Program-made: the position numbers and the translations under genes
Shown: positions 1 to 8,753 of the stretch, one piece after another
How the letters are laid out: each line of letters starts with the position of its first letter
How positions within the stretch are numbered: the first letter of the stretch is position 1
NCBI GenBank assembly: GCA_947383875.1
Contig: CANDEX010000006.1
Location: 1-41,570 of the forward strand
Direction: 5' to 3'
Source: an uncultured Azospirillum sp.
GTDB taxonomy: Bacteria; Pseudomonadota; Alphaproteobacteria; RF32; CAG-239
DNA: 41,570 nt
Notes under the pieces: generated by a model
What the model was told of the DNA's origin: nothing
Seen by the model: only the letters and a program-made list of their open reading frames with translations
Databases searched by the model: none

Positions 1-13
1 GAGATTGACCTTA

Positions 14-47
14 GTGACTGGAGTTCAGACGTGTGCTCTTCCGATCT
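14..47 (+). other. Illumina TruSeq adapter contamination
   Basis: Bases 14-47 match the TruSeq read-2 adapter (GTGACTGGAGTTCAG... ending GCTCTTCCGATCT). The plus-strand translation contains TGVQTCALPI, a peptide well known as an adapter artefact in metagenomic proteins. Genomic sequence begins at about base 48. Bases 1-13 are of unknown origin and may also be library-derived. No gene should be called across this stretch. Confidence 0.97.
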
Positions 48-870
48 ATATCTTACGCCCGCTGGCTTCTAAACTTTTTGAAATATTACGAACAGAAGTT
101 TCACTACCAATATTATCAAATAAGTACTTAACCACCGCATCCAGTTTATTGGTATCTGCAATATTAAATCGTTTCACGACATCTTTTTGAATGGTGTTTA
201 AATATACCGTATCCAACAAATAATCACTAATGAGCTGTTTATCATACCACAAGTTAAGCGTTTGCGGGAAACCACTTTCCTTAACATAATGGGAATAGAC
301 AGCCATCGGATTATGTAGATCCTGCATTTCTTTATGAGACATAGCATTCCATTGTGCAAATTGTGAATAGGCTCCGAAATATTCCTTAAACGACAATGGC
401 TGCATTTTGATCTCGACATACCGACCACCTAATTGATTTGCCAAATCACTTGAAAACATATAAGCATTAGAGCCGGTTAAATACAAATCGACATTTTTCT
501 GCAATCGCAAGGTATTAGCAACCCTATGCCAATCTTTTAATAACTGTATTTCATCAATAAAAACATAATTCATCTTTTGAGGGGCAAGACGTTTTACAAT
601 ATAATCTAACAGCTTATTATAATCTGCTAAAAAATTATCTGCATCATACTCCAAGCCGATATCTCTGGTTTGCATAATATCTTCAAGATTGATATTAATA
701 ATCTGGCTGTCATCAGCGATTTTATCAAAAATTAAATCCATCTGATAGAGATAAAACAGCTTGGATTTACCGCAACGTCTGACACCGGTAACAATTTTAA
801 TTAAATCAGTTTGACTTTGCCATTTCTTTAACTGTTCTATATACTGTGGTCTATCTACTATTTTTTCCAT
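48..870 (-). CDS. AAA_14/DUF4143-type ATPase, 3' end cut off by adapter
   Basis: This is a P-loop ATPase of the AAA_14 type, which usually continues into a DUF4143 domain. The Walker A motif GVRRCGKSKL lies near residues 29-38, and a hydrophobic strand ending in FIDEIQ is the Walker B. LTGSNAYMFSSDLA resembles the sensor-1 region of the family. About 274 residues are visible against roughly 380-430 for full-length members, so the C-terminal part is missing. The apparent stop codon is formed from two adapter bases (46-47) plus one genomic base and is false. The start ATG at 870 has a good AGAGGAG ribosome site. The family is widespread in bacteria, its function is poorly defined, and it often sits in accessory regions. 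Confidence 0.88.
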
Positions 871-1031
871 TTTACTCTCCTCTAATACACATAATTATAA
901 TTAACAAAAACACAAAAATCAAGATAAATGTAAAATATATTTTACAGTATTTATAAAATTTTATTTTTGTTAAATACATATAGAAGCAATAGATTGTAAA
1001 CTTGATACCCTAAAAATCAGAATATTCCTAT

Positions 1032-1922
1032 TTATTGCAATGTGAAATTTTGCTCTTTTATATTACATTTCCCCCTAATCTTGCGGCAACAACAACCTTT
1101 ACATATTTTAGGTTTTTTGAAAAAATTGATTAAGAACATAAAAGAATGTTTAACTTTTCTAAGCCAGAAACAAATATTGCACCATATATTAGGATCAATT
1201 TGCCAATATATATCAAATTGAGCTTCTCTTTCTTTTATAAAACGTATACTTTCTTCATTATGTATGCGCTCAGTTATTTTCGCCTCTAATTCAAAATTAT
1301 CTAAAGCTCCGTCATAACTATATAAATTAAAATATTTAGTAAAGCCTTTTATAAATTCTTTATTTATATAATAGGCACGAGCGCATAAATGTTCAAATTC
1401 GTTATATAAAAACATAAAGCGCTTTTTTAAGTGCTTATATTTTTCAGGAAATATTTGTCTTTCATTATCCTTAGCATATAAAACATCAAATACATCTTGA
1501 TAGTAACTTTTAATCTCTTCTGTTGTTGATACATCTATTTTAGACAGAAGAGATAATTCAGTCAGAAAACATCTGTTATATAAATTTACAAAATAATGTC
1601 TTTCATCAAAAGAGAAATCACTACTTGGAATATAAGATGTACGTAATGCCTTTTCAAACTCATCTCTATCAAAGGCCTGTTTTATTTCATCTAAATAGAC
1701 TTCTTTATAAGTAAAAAGATTATTTAAAGATAAGGCAATTTTATTCCATAAAATATTGTAATTTTCTATTCTTAACTTTTCATCTTTTTGTTGTTCTTGA
1801 CGATTGGCAAAACGATATGCAAAATACGCACCTAAAAATACGGATAAGAAAGATATTATATGTTGGATCCAATCTGTTTTTTGAATTAAGTAATTAACTA
1901 TATTTTCAATATCAACATTCAT
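1032..1922 (-). CDS. Unknown membrane-anchored protein, Cys-rich tail
   Basis: Encodes 296 residues that I do not recognise. One likely membrane helix lies at about residues 18-37 (IISFLSVFLGAYFAYRFA), followed by a charged, mostly helical cytoplasmic part rich in Lys, Glu, Tyr and Phe. The C-terminus has a cysteine cluster (KICKGCCCRKIRGKC), which could bind metal or be lipid-modified. The start at 1922 has an AAAGGT ribosome site. The gene is very AT-rich like its neighbours. A single helix followed by a long helical domain is also seen in the protein at 8753-9517, though I see no clear sequence match. A defence or stress role is only suggested by location. Confidence 0.7.
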   Translation of the reverse strand: MNVDIENIVNYLIQKTDWIQHIISFLSVFLGAYFAYRFANRQEQQKDEKLRIENYNILWNKIALSLNNLFTYKEVYLDEIKQAFDRDEFEKALRTSYIPSSDFSFDERHYFVNLYNRCFLTELSLLSKIDVSTTEEIKSYYQDVFDVLYAKDNERQIFPEKYKHLKKRFMFLYNEFEHLCARAYYINKEFIKGFTKYFNLYSYDGALDNFELEAKITERIHNEESIRFIKEREAQFDIYWQIDPNIWCNICFWLRKVKHSFMFLINFFKKPKICKGCCCRKIRGKCNIKEQNFTLQ

Positions 1923-2232
1923 TAATTTTACCTTTTACTTAGTTCTCTAAATATTCCCCCATTTTGATAAAGCATCTATCATTAAGACTGCTTTAAACTT
2001 TAATTTATCATAAAATAAGCCTGAAAAAATACAAGAAATGATTTATCAAACATAAACGTTTTTCAAACGGCTAATTTTTCTGCTAATGTGCAGCCTCAAA
2101 ATACATAAAATAGAATCTTCTGAAAGCCCCTATTGACAAGGGTTACACTGCTAATGTTTGGTGCTAATTTTTTTATCAAAATACTGCTAATATCATTGTC
2201 AAAAATTAGCCTTTGTTAACTGAAAGGGCTAA
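1923..2232. other. AT-rich gap with GCTAAT repeat array
   Basis: No credible gene is visible. Between 2070 and 2233 the word GCTAAT occurs six times in direct orientation (2070, 2082, 2150, 2163, 2186, 2228) and once inverted (ATTAGC at 2205). The gap ends at the open frame of a recombinase remnant. Confidence 0.7.
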
Positions 2233-2233
2233 T
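2205..2233. repeat. Inverted repeat at recombinase remnant boundary
   Basis: ATTAGCC (2205-2211) pairs perfectly with GGCTAAT (2227-2233). The pairing extends inward as TTT/AAA with one bulged G, giving about 10 bp around a loop that contains GTTAAC. It abuts the first codon of the recombinase remnant. It could be a recombinase-binding site or a deletion scar. It lacks a following T-tract, so it is not a good terminator. Confidence 0.5.
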
Positions 2234-2562
2234 ATGAAACTGAAAAACAAAAATATCTTGAGCAAAAGAAAGAATTAGAAGCAAGAGCTGAAAAATATAC
2301 TGACATCAGCAATGACTTAAAAGAAAATGTCGAAAAAGCTATTGATTTTGTATCAAATGTATCAGACTTAATGAAAAAAGCCTCACCGGATGAAAAAAAT
2401 ATGCTTCTGAAAAAGCTTCTGACTAACTGTGTTTTAGATGGCGATGTATTAAAATACGAGATTCAAGCACCTTTTGATAAATTGCTCTCTTGTAGCAGTT
2501 ATAAAAAATGGAAAGATATCGCATTAGAGAATCTGGACGAGTTTGAGAAAGTTAGAATATAA
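2233..2562 (+). pseudogene. Serine recombinase C-terminal fragment
   Basis: The reading frame is open from the stop at 2230-2232 to the stop at 2562, about 109 codons, but has no ATG until 2371. The translation begins with a charged coiled coil (EKQKYLEQKKELEARAEKY), then a helical stretch ending in LLTNCVLDGDVLKYEIQAPFDKL. This pattern, coiled coil, then a run ending in a leucine-rich segment, then 'LDG..L.YE...PFD.L', is typical of the extreme C-terminus of large serine recombinases. The catalytic domain and zinc-ribbon part are gone. It is probably the stub of an excised or decayed mobile element. A short expressed protein from 2371 (63 aa) cannot be excluded. Confidence 0.7.
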
Positions 2563-2624
2563 ACAATCTATGCTTTATCAAATTTACATTCAACTTATTG
2601 ATGGACAATCCCAATATGCTATTA

Positions 2625-4334
2625 CTATTGTTTAGTAATAATTCTATTTATAAATTTCACATTAAAATGTCTATTATTTGTTAAATATCTATGTGTTTGA
2701 TATATTTCATATTGTGCCATAAATGGTAGATCAATAATTCGTTTTTCTTGCTCTGTAAGAATACATAAAATAATTGTATAATCAGTATCTATAGGCGCAT
2801 TTTCTGGAATTACTTCTTTAAATTTATTATTGTTTTTTTGATAATTTACCTTATTTGAATTTAAAACACTATTATCAATAAACTTTCTCATTTGTTTCCT
2901 TGCTTCACTATCTGAAATAAAGATATCGGTATAATATTTAGCTTGAACAAATAAGTGACTAATAGAGGCCGATCCGTTTTCATATCTCTTCACATGTATT
3001 AACTCTTTATTCAAAGACAATAAATCACACATCTCTCCATAATCTGTCATTGCTCGGTCAAACATAAATAAACTTTCATTATTTTCTGCACATTTTTCGT
3101 TATACACAGCTTCCTTACACTGTGAATCCTTTCCATTTTTCCCATTCCAGATAGAAATATTATTTAGAAGAATAGTCCTATCATATTCTTCAAATTTGAC
3201 TTTTTCTTTATTAAAATAATTGCTTATTTTATTTTGCAATTCTTCATCAACTTGTCGCCAACGTCCATTAAATAATATAAATTTATTATTATGATAATCA
3301 AGCTCAGCTACAAGACATTTATATACAGATGATAACTTTGTAAAAATTTTCTTTTCAATATCATATTTATATATATTCCATGTCTTCAACGTATCAACAG
3401 TTGTTGTCTCCTTTATTTTGTATCGAGAAAAACATTCAGCTAGCGATAATTCACTAAACCGCTCTGTTTCTTCACTTTCTTCTTTCTTAGGCTTGCTATA
3501 TGAGAATTCAAAATTTTCATAATCAAAAAAATCTGGTGATGTTAAATATATACTTCCAGTATTCTTTTCTCTTAAACTATTTAAAAGCACTTCGTCTAAA
3601 GCACTTTTCAACGGATCTTTATCATTTACAAATTTAAAATTGTCATAATTTTTAAATATGTCTTTATATTTTTGAGAAAAATATAATTCATTTAATTCTT
3701 TAGTTATGTTTCCTAAATTATCCCAGTCAAGTTTTTTTTCTTTTCCAAATTTAACTTGAACCGCTTCCGCTCCTGTAACAACAGAGATATAACCGTATTG
3801 TGGTAAAGGCTTTGTCGCAATTTTACGTAAAAACTCCTTTTCATCATCAACATCAAAAATTGATAATCTCGCACCACAATTGATTTGTTTCTCAGAATGA
3901 AGAGCGACAGCCTCAACTTTAGAAGACAGAACCCTTTTTAAACCATCTGGATTGCATATGTTCATAGCAACTTTAATTCCAAAGTCAAATACAATTTTAT
4001 TTTTGTTAATAAAGCCATCACCACCTAAACCAAAAGACATAACATAAAAATTCTTCATATCTTTTAATTTATAAAAGAAAATACCTCTAGGGTACGTATT
4101 ACGATATTCTCCACTAATTTTGCTGTTAATTTTTTTATTAAAAAATTTAATCCACGGAGCATCTTCTTTTCTACTTGATGAGCAAATCTCATCATAATAA
4201 AATTTTCCAACTAACGAAGGAGTATTTATGTCAACAATTTTATTCTTGGGTATTCTTTCCGACATACATTCATCAAAATCTTTTACATTTTCGCTCATTT
4301 TATATATTGAAACTTTATCAATCTGTTCGTCCAT
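2625..4334 (-). CDS. TIGR04141/DUF6119-type sporadically distributed protein
   Basis: At 569 residues this fits the usual length (about 500-570) of the TIGR04141/DUF6119 family, large proteins found sporadically in bacterial accessory islands. The diagnostic region lies at about residues 430-460: GEMCDLLS, a short gap, LIHVKRY, then SASISHLFVQAK. The D...HVKR arrangement resembles the beta-hairpin of PD-(D/E)XK or Mrr-like nucleases, where a final lysine is catalytic; this is my inference, not an established activity. The start at 4334 has only a weak upstream AAAGATG; a second ATG at residue 13 has no better site. The gene is strongly AT-rich and stands alone, consistent with transfer. Confidence 0.8.
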   Translation of the reverse strand: MDEQIDKVSIYKMSENVKDFDECMSERIPKNKIVDINTPSLVGKFYYDEICSSSRKEDAPWIKFFNKKINSKISGEYRNTYPRGIFFYKLKDMKNFYVMSFGLGGDGFINKNKIVFDFGIKVAMNICNPDGLKRVLSSKVEAVALHSEKQINCGARLSIFDVDDEKEFLRKIATKPLPQYGYISVVTGAEAVQVKFGKEKKLDWDNLGNITKELNELYFSQKYKDIFKNYDNFKFVNDKDPLKSALDEVLLNSLREKNTGSIYLTSPDFFDYENFEFSYSKPKKEESEETERFSELSLAECFSRYKIKETTTVDTLKTWNIYKYDIEKKIFTKLSSVYKCLVAELDYHNNKFILFNGRWRQVDEELQNKISNYFNKEKVKFEEYDRTILLNNISIWNGKNGKDSQCKEAVYNEKCAENNESLFMFDRAMTDYGEMCDLLSLNKELIHVKRYENGSASISHLFVQAKYYTDIFISDSEARKQMRKFIDNSVLNSNKVNYQKNNNKFKEVIPENAPIDTDYTIILCILTEQEKRIIDLPFMAQYEIYQTHRYLTNNRHFNVKFINRIITKQ

Positions 4335-4412
4335 TAGTTCATCTTTCAGAAGAAAATTTTATTTTATATTTATTTAGGGATTTTATTCTTTAAACGCAAG
4401 ATGCTAGTTAAA

Positions 4413-4488
4413 CAAATTGTAAAAATCATCAAATTACACTTAATAAATATACTCGGATTCTGCACGTCGTCTCCAGCCAGACTAAACA
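4413..4488 (+). repeat. Left copy of ~76-bp dispersed direct repeat
   Basis: Starts CAAATTG and contains the conserved words TAATAAATA and GTCGTCTCCAG. By eye it aligns over about 76 bases to 17541-17616 in the same orientation with roughly 79% identity and no gaps. Most differences are transitions. The two copies flank the restriction/defence island. I do not recognise it as a tRNA or tmRNA end. Confidence 0.75.
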
Positions 4489-4525
4489 CGGGTTTCATTT
4501 TTCAATGTAACCCGTTGTTTTTTTT
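4488..4525 (+). terminator. Intrinsic terminator after left repeat
   Basis: ACGGGTT (4488-4494) pairs with AACCCGT (4509-4515), followed by TGTTTTTTTT. It reads as a plus-strand terminator, yet no plus-strand gene precedes it closely, so the repeat itself may be transcribed. Confidence 0.6.
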
Positions 4526-4637
4526 ATCAAAGAAAAAAATGCGGTTCTAATGATTTCATATAGGCAAATTGTTCACTTTTCGCGGTAAAATCCTCAAAAT
4601 CCTTATTTCCCTTAGGGTTTACGAGTTCTAATGTTGA

Positions 4638-5078
4638 GAGTCTCTTGCAGCATTTATCACCAAACCGACAAAAGACGACTTTAAGAGCTTTCTTAATGCT
4701 CTGAATATCAACGGATACGGCAAAGAAGCGAAGTTTTATGAGCAAAATGTCGGTGCGGAAGCTATGAAGCAGAAAATCGACAAGGATAAACTGGAGATTG
4801 CCATCAAATCCAACTGGGTGAGCATTAAGCAGGCCGCCGCAATCTTAGGCATTTCCGACACAATACTGCTCGCTATGCGCAAAGAAGACAAGGCCGGTGG
4901 CGTCCAAAGAATCCCCTACCGCGGCGAAGGCAAAAGCAGCTGTTACTATGTTCTCCTCCTCGAAGCTTACAAAAGCCGCGACATGGCTTTGGTTAATAAG
5001 CTGGCAAAGGAGATGGAAGGGAAGCAGGAAAGAAATTTATCCTCTTTAATTAAAAAACACCATCAAAGCAACTGTTAA
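4638..5078 (+). pseudogene. HTH-containing gene remnant
   Basis: The frame is open from 4638 to the stop at 5078 (146 codons), but the only ATG is at 4764, giving 104 residues. A GGAAG just before 4764 could serve as a ribosome site. The part before the ATG also reads as protein (AFITKPTKDD...), so a longer gene was probably cut at about 4638. A helix-turn-helix of excisionase/MerR-like type lies in SIKQAAAILGISDTILLAM, followed by a basic, glycine-containing stretch. GC content is visibly higher than in the flanking genes, implying another origin. It looks like the C-terminal remnant of a phage or plasmid DNA-binding protein; the exact family is not recognised. Confidence 0.5.
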
Positions 5079-5188
5079 TTGATGATATTTCAAATACAAA
5101 ACCTGATGACAGATTGAGATTCCATTTGATTTTCTATTGGAATATCTTTAATCTATTGAAAAGATTATTTTTAATATGGAAGCCTTTG

Positions 5189-7912
5189 ATGACTAAAGAA
5201 ACTAGAGAAATAACAGATACTGAACGAGTAATTAGACAAACACTCTCTTTACGTAACCCACAAAAAGAAAGTTTGGGGATTTTAGCTCAAATTTTAAATA
5301 AAATAGCCTTATCTAAAGATATGTCTAATGAAGAGGCCTTAGAACTTATCCAAGAAGTTCGTCCTTCGGTTAAAGATTTTGAACGCGCATTTCCGTGTAT
5401 TTGTTTTGCAATCGCAACGGGTGTTGGTAAAACTCGCCTGATGGGCGCGATGATTGCCTATTTGCATGCTGAATACGGTATTAAAAACTTTATGGTGCTA
5501 GCACCAAACCTGACAATTTATAATAAATTAAAGACAGATTTTAGGCCAAACACCCCAAAATATGTTTTTCCAGGGCTAAATGAATATGTCGGAACACCTC
5601 AAATAATTACCGGAAGCGACTATAACCAAGTCGGTGGTTTATTTGATAACCCGAATGACGATAGAATCCGTATTAACATTTTTAATATTTCAAAGATAGA
5701 CTCTGATAAAGATGCTAGGGGAACACCAAGAGTTCGCCGAATGGCTGAATGTTTAGGACAATCATATTTTGATTACCTTTCAGGATTAAAAGATTTGGTT
5801 TTGATTATGGACGAAGCGCATCGTTACCGTGCAAATGCCGGTATGGCCGCAATTAATGAACTCCATCCTGTTTTAGGTATTGAATTAACGGCAACAGCAA
5901 AATCAACCGGAGCTAAAGGAAAATCATTTAGGAATATTGCTTATGAATATAATCTGGCTCATGCAATAACAGATGGTTTTGTAAAGAAACCTGCGATTGT
6001 TGGCCGTACAGATTTTGATAAGAACCAATATAACGAAGAAACATTAGAAGACCTGAAAATAAAAGACGGTATTAAAGTTCACGAGAGTGTTAAAGCTGAA
6101 CTTCAAGTTTATGCTGACAATAAAAAAGTTCGCACAATCAAACCATTTATGATGATTATCGCAAAAGACATTGCTCATGCCGAAGCTGTTGAGGCTAAAA
6201 TTAAAAGTGATGACTTTGAAGACGGACGCTATAAAGATAAGGTGATTGTCGTTAATTCCAAGCAAAATGGCGAACTTAAAGATGAAGTGTTGCAACGCTT
6301 GTTACAAATTGAACAACCGGACGAACCGACGGAAATTGTCATCCATGTTAATATGCTTGGTGAAGGTTGGGACGTTAACAATCTTTATACAATCGTACCG
6401 TTGAGAACGGCTGATTCTAAAATTTTGGTAGAACAATCCATCGGACGCGGCTTGCGTTTACCTTATGGTGAACTGACCGGAGAAGAAGCAATAGACCGCC
6501 TACATGTCATTGCGCATGAGAAATTCGCTGATATTATCAAAGCTGCCCGCGATCAGGCTTTTGAATTTCAGCAAGAATTTATTGATAATACAGAAAACGG
6601 TTTAGCCGGCAAGATTGTAACCATCAGCACCTGTAAGATTGATGAACAATTTCAATCCGGTGGTGTTATTGTAACCAAACCACAGGCGCAACAAACAAAT
6701 CTTCCCGTATTCAGCAACGAGAGCAATCAAAAGATTGGTAATGCGGTAAGAGAGTCCATTGCAGAACAGTGTCGTTATGTCAGCAATCCGGAAGACTTGA
6801 AAAATGAAGAAAACCAAGCCAAAATTGCCGAAGCTACCAGACAGAAACTACAAAATATAAATCTTGAAAATTCCGAGCTTTCGTTAGAACCGCTTGTAGA
6901 TATTGAGCAAACAGTTAAAAACTGTACAGAAACCTTTATTAAGCTGACAATTAACATTCCGCGGATTATCCAGACTTATGAACAGTTGGGTAGTTTTACC
7001 TTTGATGATTTTGATATTGATAAGACAGATTTCAATGGATATAAGCCGGAAGCACAACACTTGATTATTCAAGGCTTATTAGACCATCATCGTGAAGAAA
7101 GACAGGCCGAATTTTTTGACCGTTATGAAGATATAACACATTACCTGCTTGTTCCTTTGGTTGAAGAAACAATTATTTCCTACCAAGAGAATGCGGATTT
7201 AATTCAAAAATTGGTAAGACAGGTTATTGATTACATTACCTCTTATTCAGGGGGAGAATTGAATACGCGCAAAATCCTGTTTTTCAATGGCTACGACATT
7301 GCTCACAAAATTATGTTGCAGATGAAAGCACATTTAAGAGAAGCTCCAATGGAATTGCATACCAAAACAGATAGCGATTACAGCATACAAACCTCATCTT
7401 CTTATAAGATGATTACAACCGAAGGGCAAGAAACTCTGGATTATCGTGCTTCTGTTCACGATAAGTCAAAAATTAAAAATATGATATTTACAGGTTTCAA
7501 GAAATGTTTATTTGATAAGCAAAAATTTGATTCCGGAACAGAAAAAGACCTTTGCGAAATCTTAGAAAATGCTGCAAATGTCTTAAAATGGTTCAAAATC
7601 AGCAATGACCGAGCAAAGGAGATATTTAACATCAAATATCCTGATGATGATCATCAGTTGCATAACTATTTGCCTGACTTTATTGTGGAAACGCTTGACG
7701 GCAAATATATGATTGAAACCAAAGCCTCTAACCAAATGACGGATAAAACCGTATTAGCTAAAAAAGATGCCGCGCTGAAATGGTGTGAAAGTGCGACCGA
7801 GTTTGAATTGAAACACAATGGCAAAGCTTGGCATTATCTTTTAATCCCTGACAACACGGTAACGATTGACCGCAGTTTTGAAAAACTTGTAAGAGATTTT
7901 GAGGCAAAGTAA
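5189..7912 (+). CDS. Type III-like restriction subunit Res (helicase-nuclease)
   Basis: The 907-residue protein is an SF2 DNA translocase fused to a nuclease, as in type III restriction subunits. Motif I ATGVGKT is at residues 76-82, the motif II DEAH box at 208-211, LTATAKS is motif III, and motif VI QSIGRGLR ends near 423. The C-terminal PD-(D/E)XK nuclease shows P829-D830 (LPDFIVE) and E843-T-K845 (MIETKA). The frame extends upstream to an ATG at 5114, but 5189 has a GGAAG site six bases before it, and the upstream 25 residues look non-coding. It is the first gene of a five-gene operon; the matching Mod lies two genes downstream. All key motifs are present, so it should be active. Confidence 0.92.
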   Translation: MTKETREITDTERVIRQTLSLRNPQKESLGILAQILNKIALSKDMSNEEALELIQEVRPSVKDFERAFPCICFAIATGVGKTRLMGAMIAYLHAEYGIKNFMVLAPNLTIYNKLKTDFRPNTPKYVFPGLNEYVGTPQIITGSDYNQVGGLFDNPNDDRIRINIFNISKIDSDKDARGTPRVRRMAECLGQSYFDYLSGLKDLVLIMDEAHRYRANAGMAAINELHPVLGIELTATAKSTGAKGKSFRNIAYEYNLAHAITDGFVKKPAIVGRTDFDKNQYNEETLEDLKIKDGIKVHESVKAELQVYADNKKVRTIKPFMMIIAKDIAHAEAVEAKIKSDDFEDGRYKDKVIVVNSKQNGELKDEVLQRLLQIEQPDEPTEIVIHVNMLGEGWDVNNLYTIVPLRTADSKILVEQSIGRGLRLPYGELTGEEAIDRLHVIAHEKFADIIKAARDQAFEFQQEFIDNTENGLAGKIVTISTCKIDEQFQSGGVIVTKPQAQQTNLPVFSNESNQKIGNAVRESIAEQCRYVSNPEDLKNEENQAKIAEATRQKLQNINLENSELSLEPLVDIEQTVKNCTETFIKLTINIPRIIQTYEQLGSFTFDDFDIDKTDFNGYKPEAQHLIIQGLLDHHREERQAEFFDRYEDITHYLLVPLVEETIISYQENADLIQKLVRQVIDYITSYSGGELNTRKILFFNGYDIAHKIMLQMKAHLREAPMELHTKTDSDYSIQTSSSYKMITTEGQETLDYRASVHDKSKIKNMIFTGFKKCLFDKQKFDSGTEKDLCEILENAANVLKWFKISNDRAKEIFNIKYPDDDHQLHNYLPDFIVETLDGKYMIETKASNQMTDKTVLAKKDAALKWCESATEFELKHNGKAWHYLLIPDNTVTIDRSFEKLVRDFEAK

Positions 7913-7913
7913 G

Positions 7914-8753
7914 ATGAATAAAGAAACTGCTATAAAATTATTTGAAGAACAGAAAGTTCGGGTTGAATGGGATGAAAATCAAGAAAAATGGTATTTTTCT
8001 ATTGTGGATGTTGTTGCTATTTTAACTCAAAGTCCAAATCCAAGAAAATATTGGAGCGTTCTAAAGACAAGACTTAAAGCTGAAGGAAGTGAGTTGACTA
8101 CAAATTGTAGTCAACTGAAAATGAAAGCTGCTGATGGGAAGATGTATCTTACAGATGTTGCAGACACCGAGCAGCTTTTGCGCTTAATTCAAAGTATTCC
8201 AAGTCCGAAAGCCGAACCTTTTAAGATGTGGCTTGCAAAAGTTGGGCGTGAGCGTATTGACGAAATGGAAGATCCCGAAATTGCGATCAACCGTGCTTTG
8301 GAAACATATCTTAAAAAAGGTTATTCTGAAAATTGGGTAAATCAACACTTAAAATCTATTGAAATCCGCAAAGGCTTAACCGATGAATGGGATAGAGGCG
8401 GTATTCAAAAAGGCTTAGAATATGCCATTTTAACCGATGAAATAACCAAAGCGTGGACGGGAATGACCACCAAAGAATATAAACAACTTAAAGGATTAAA
8501 AAAAGAAAATCTGCGCGACAATATGAGCAATATGGAATTGGTGTTGAATATGTTAGCCGAGGTTTCTGCAACAGAAATATCAAAATCTCAAAATCCTAAA
8601 GGTTTATCTCAACATGCCAAAGTTGCCAAGGCTGGCGGTGAAGTTGCAAAAAAGGCAAAAAAGGAACTTGAAAGTCAAACAGGCCAAAAGGTAGTAACTT
8701 CCCAAAATGCTAAAAACTTGCATAAGCAGATTGAAGAAAAGAAGAAAAAGTAA
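7914..8753 (+). CDS. Bro-N domain protein (antirepressor/DinD-like)
   Basis: 279 residues with an N-terminal Bro-N (phage antirepressor) domain at about residues 10-115, recognisable by WYFSIVDVVAILTQS, the run of SVLKTRLKAEGSEL, and YLTDVADTEQLLRLIQSIPS. The rest is helical and ends in a Lys-rich tail containing GGEVAKKAKKELE, similar in style to DinD-type proteins. The start at 7914 lies one base after the res stop and has GAGG nine bases upstream; an in-frame ATG at 7899 inside res is less likely. Bro-N domains bind DNA. Between res and mod it could regulate the operon or sense DNA damage or phage; the role is not proven. Confidence 0.85.
   Translation: MNKETAIKLFEEQKVRVEWDENQEKWYFSIVDVVAILTQSPNPRKYWSVLKTRLKAEGSELTTNCSQLKMKAADGKMYLTDVADTEQLLRLIQSIPSPKAEPFKMWLAKVGRERIDEMEDPEIAINRALETYLKKGYSENWVNQHLKSIEIRKGLTDEWDRGGIQKGLEYAILTDEITKAWTGMTTKEYKQLKGLKKENLRDNMSNMELVLNMLAEVSATEISKSQNPKGLSQHAKVAKAGGEVAKKAKKELESQTGQKVVTSQNAKNLHKQIEEKKKK

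Larger units (their letters stand above)
4335..4637. other. Intergenic scar with repeat and terminator
   Basis: No intact gene is seen. It contains the left copy of a dispersed repeat (4413-4488) and a hairpin-plus-T terminator (4488-4525). On the minus strand, about 4640 down to 4527, a short peptide-like tail ends in KSLEPHFFL and may be the decayed C-terminus of another gene. Confidence 0.6.

Noticed and set aside
5..190. 61-codon plus-strand frame at the contig start
   Set aside because: It begins inside the sequencing adapter and carries the artefact peptide TGVQTCALPI; the rest is antisense to the ATPase gene.
2070..2233. GCTAAT cluster as a CRISPR array
   Set aside because: The unit is only six bases, spacing is irregular (12-68 bp), and no cas gene is nearby.
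4413..4488. Repeat as a tRNA or tmRNA 3' end used as an attachment site
   Set aside because: There is no T-loop consensus (GTTCRAnYC) and no pairing acceptor stem or CCA context, despite the TCTCCAGCCA string.
4527..4745. 72-codon minus-strand frame as an intact gene
   Set aside because: Its first half is antisense to the HTH remnant and there is no ribosome site; only the last ~35 codons look protein-like, so it was treated as a scar.
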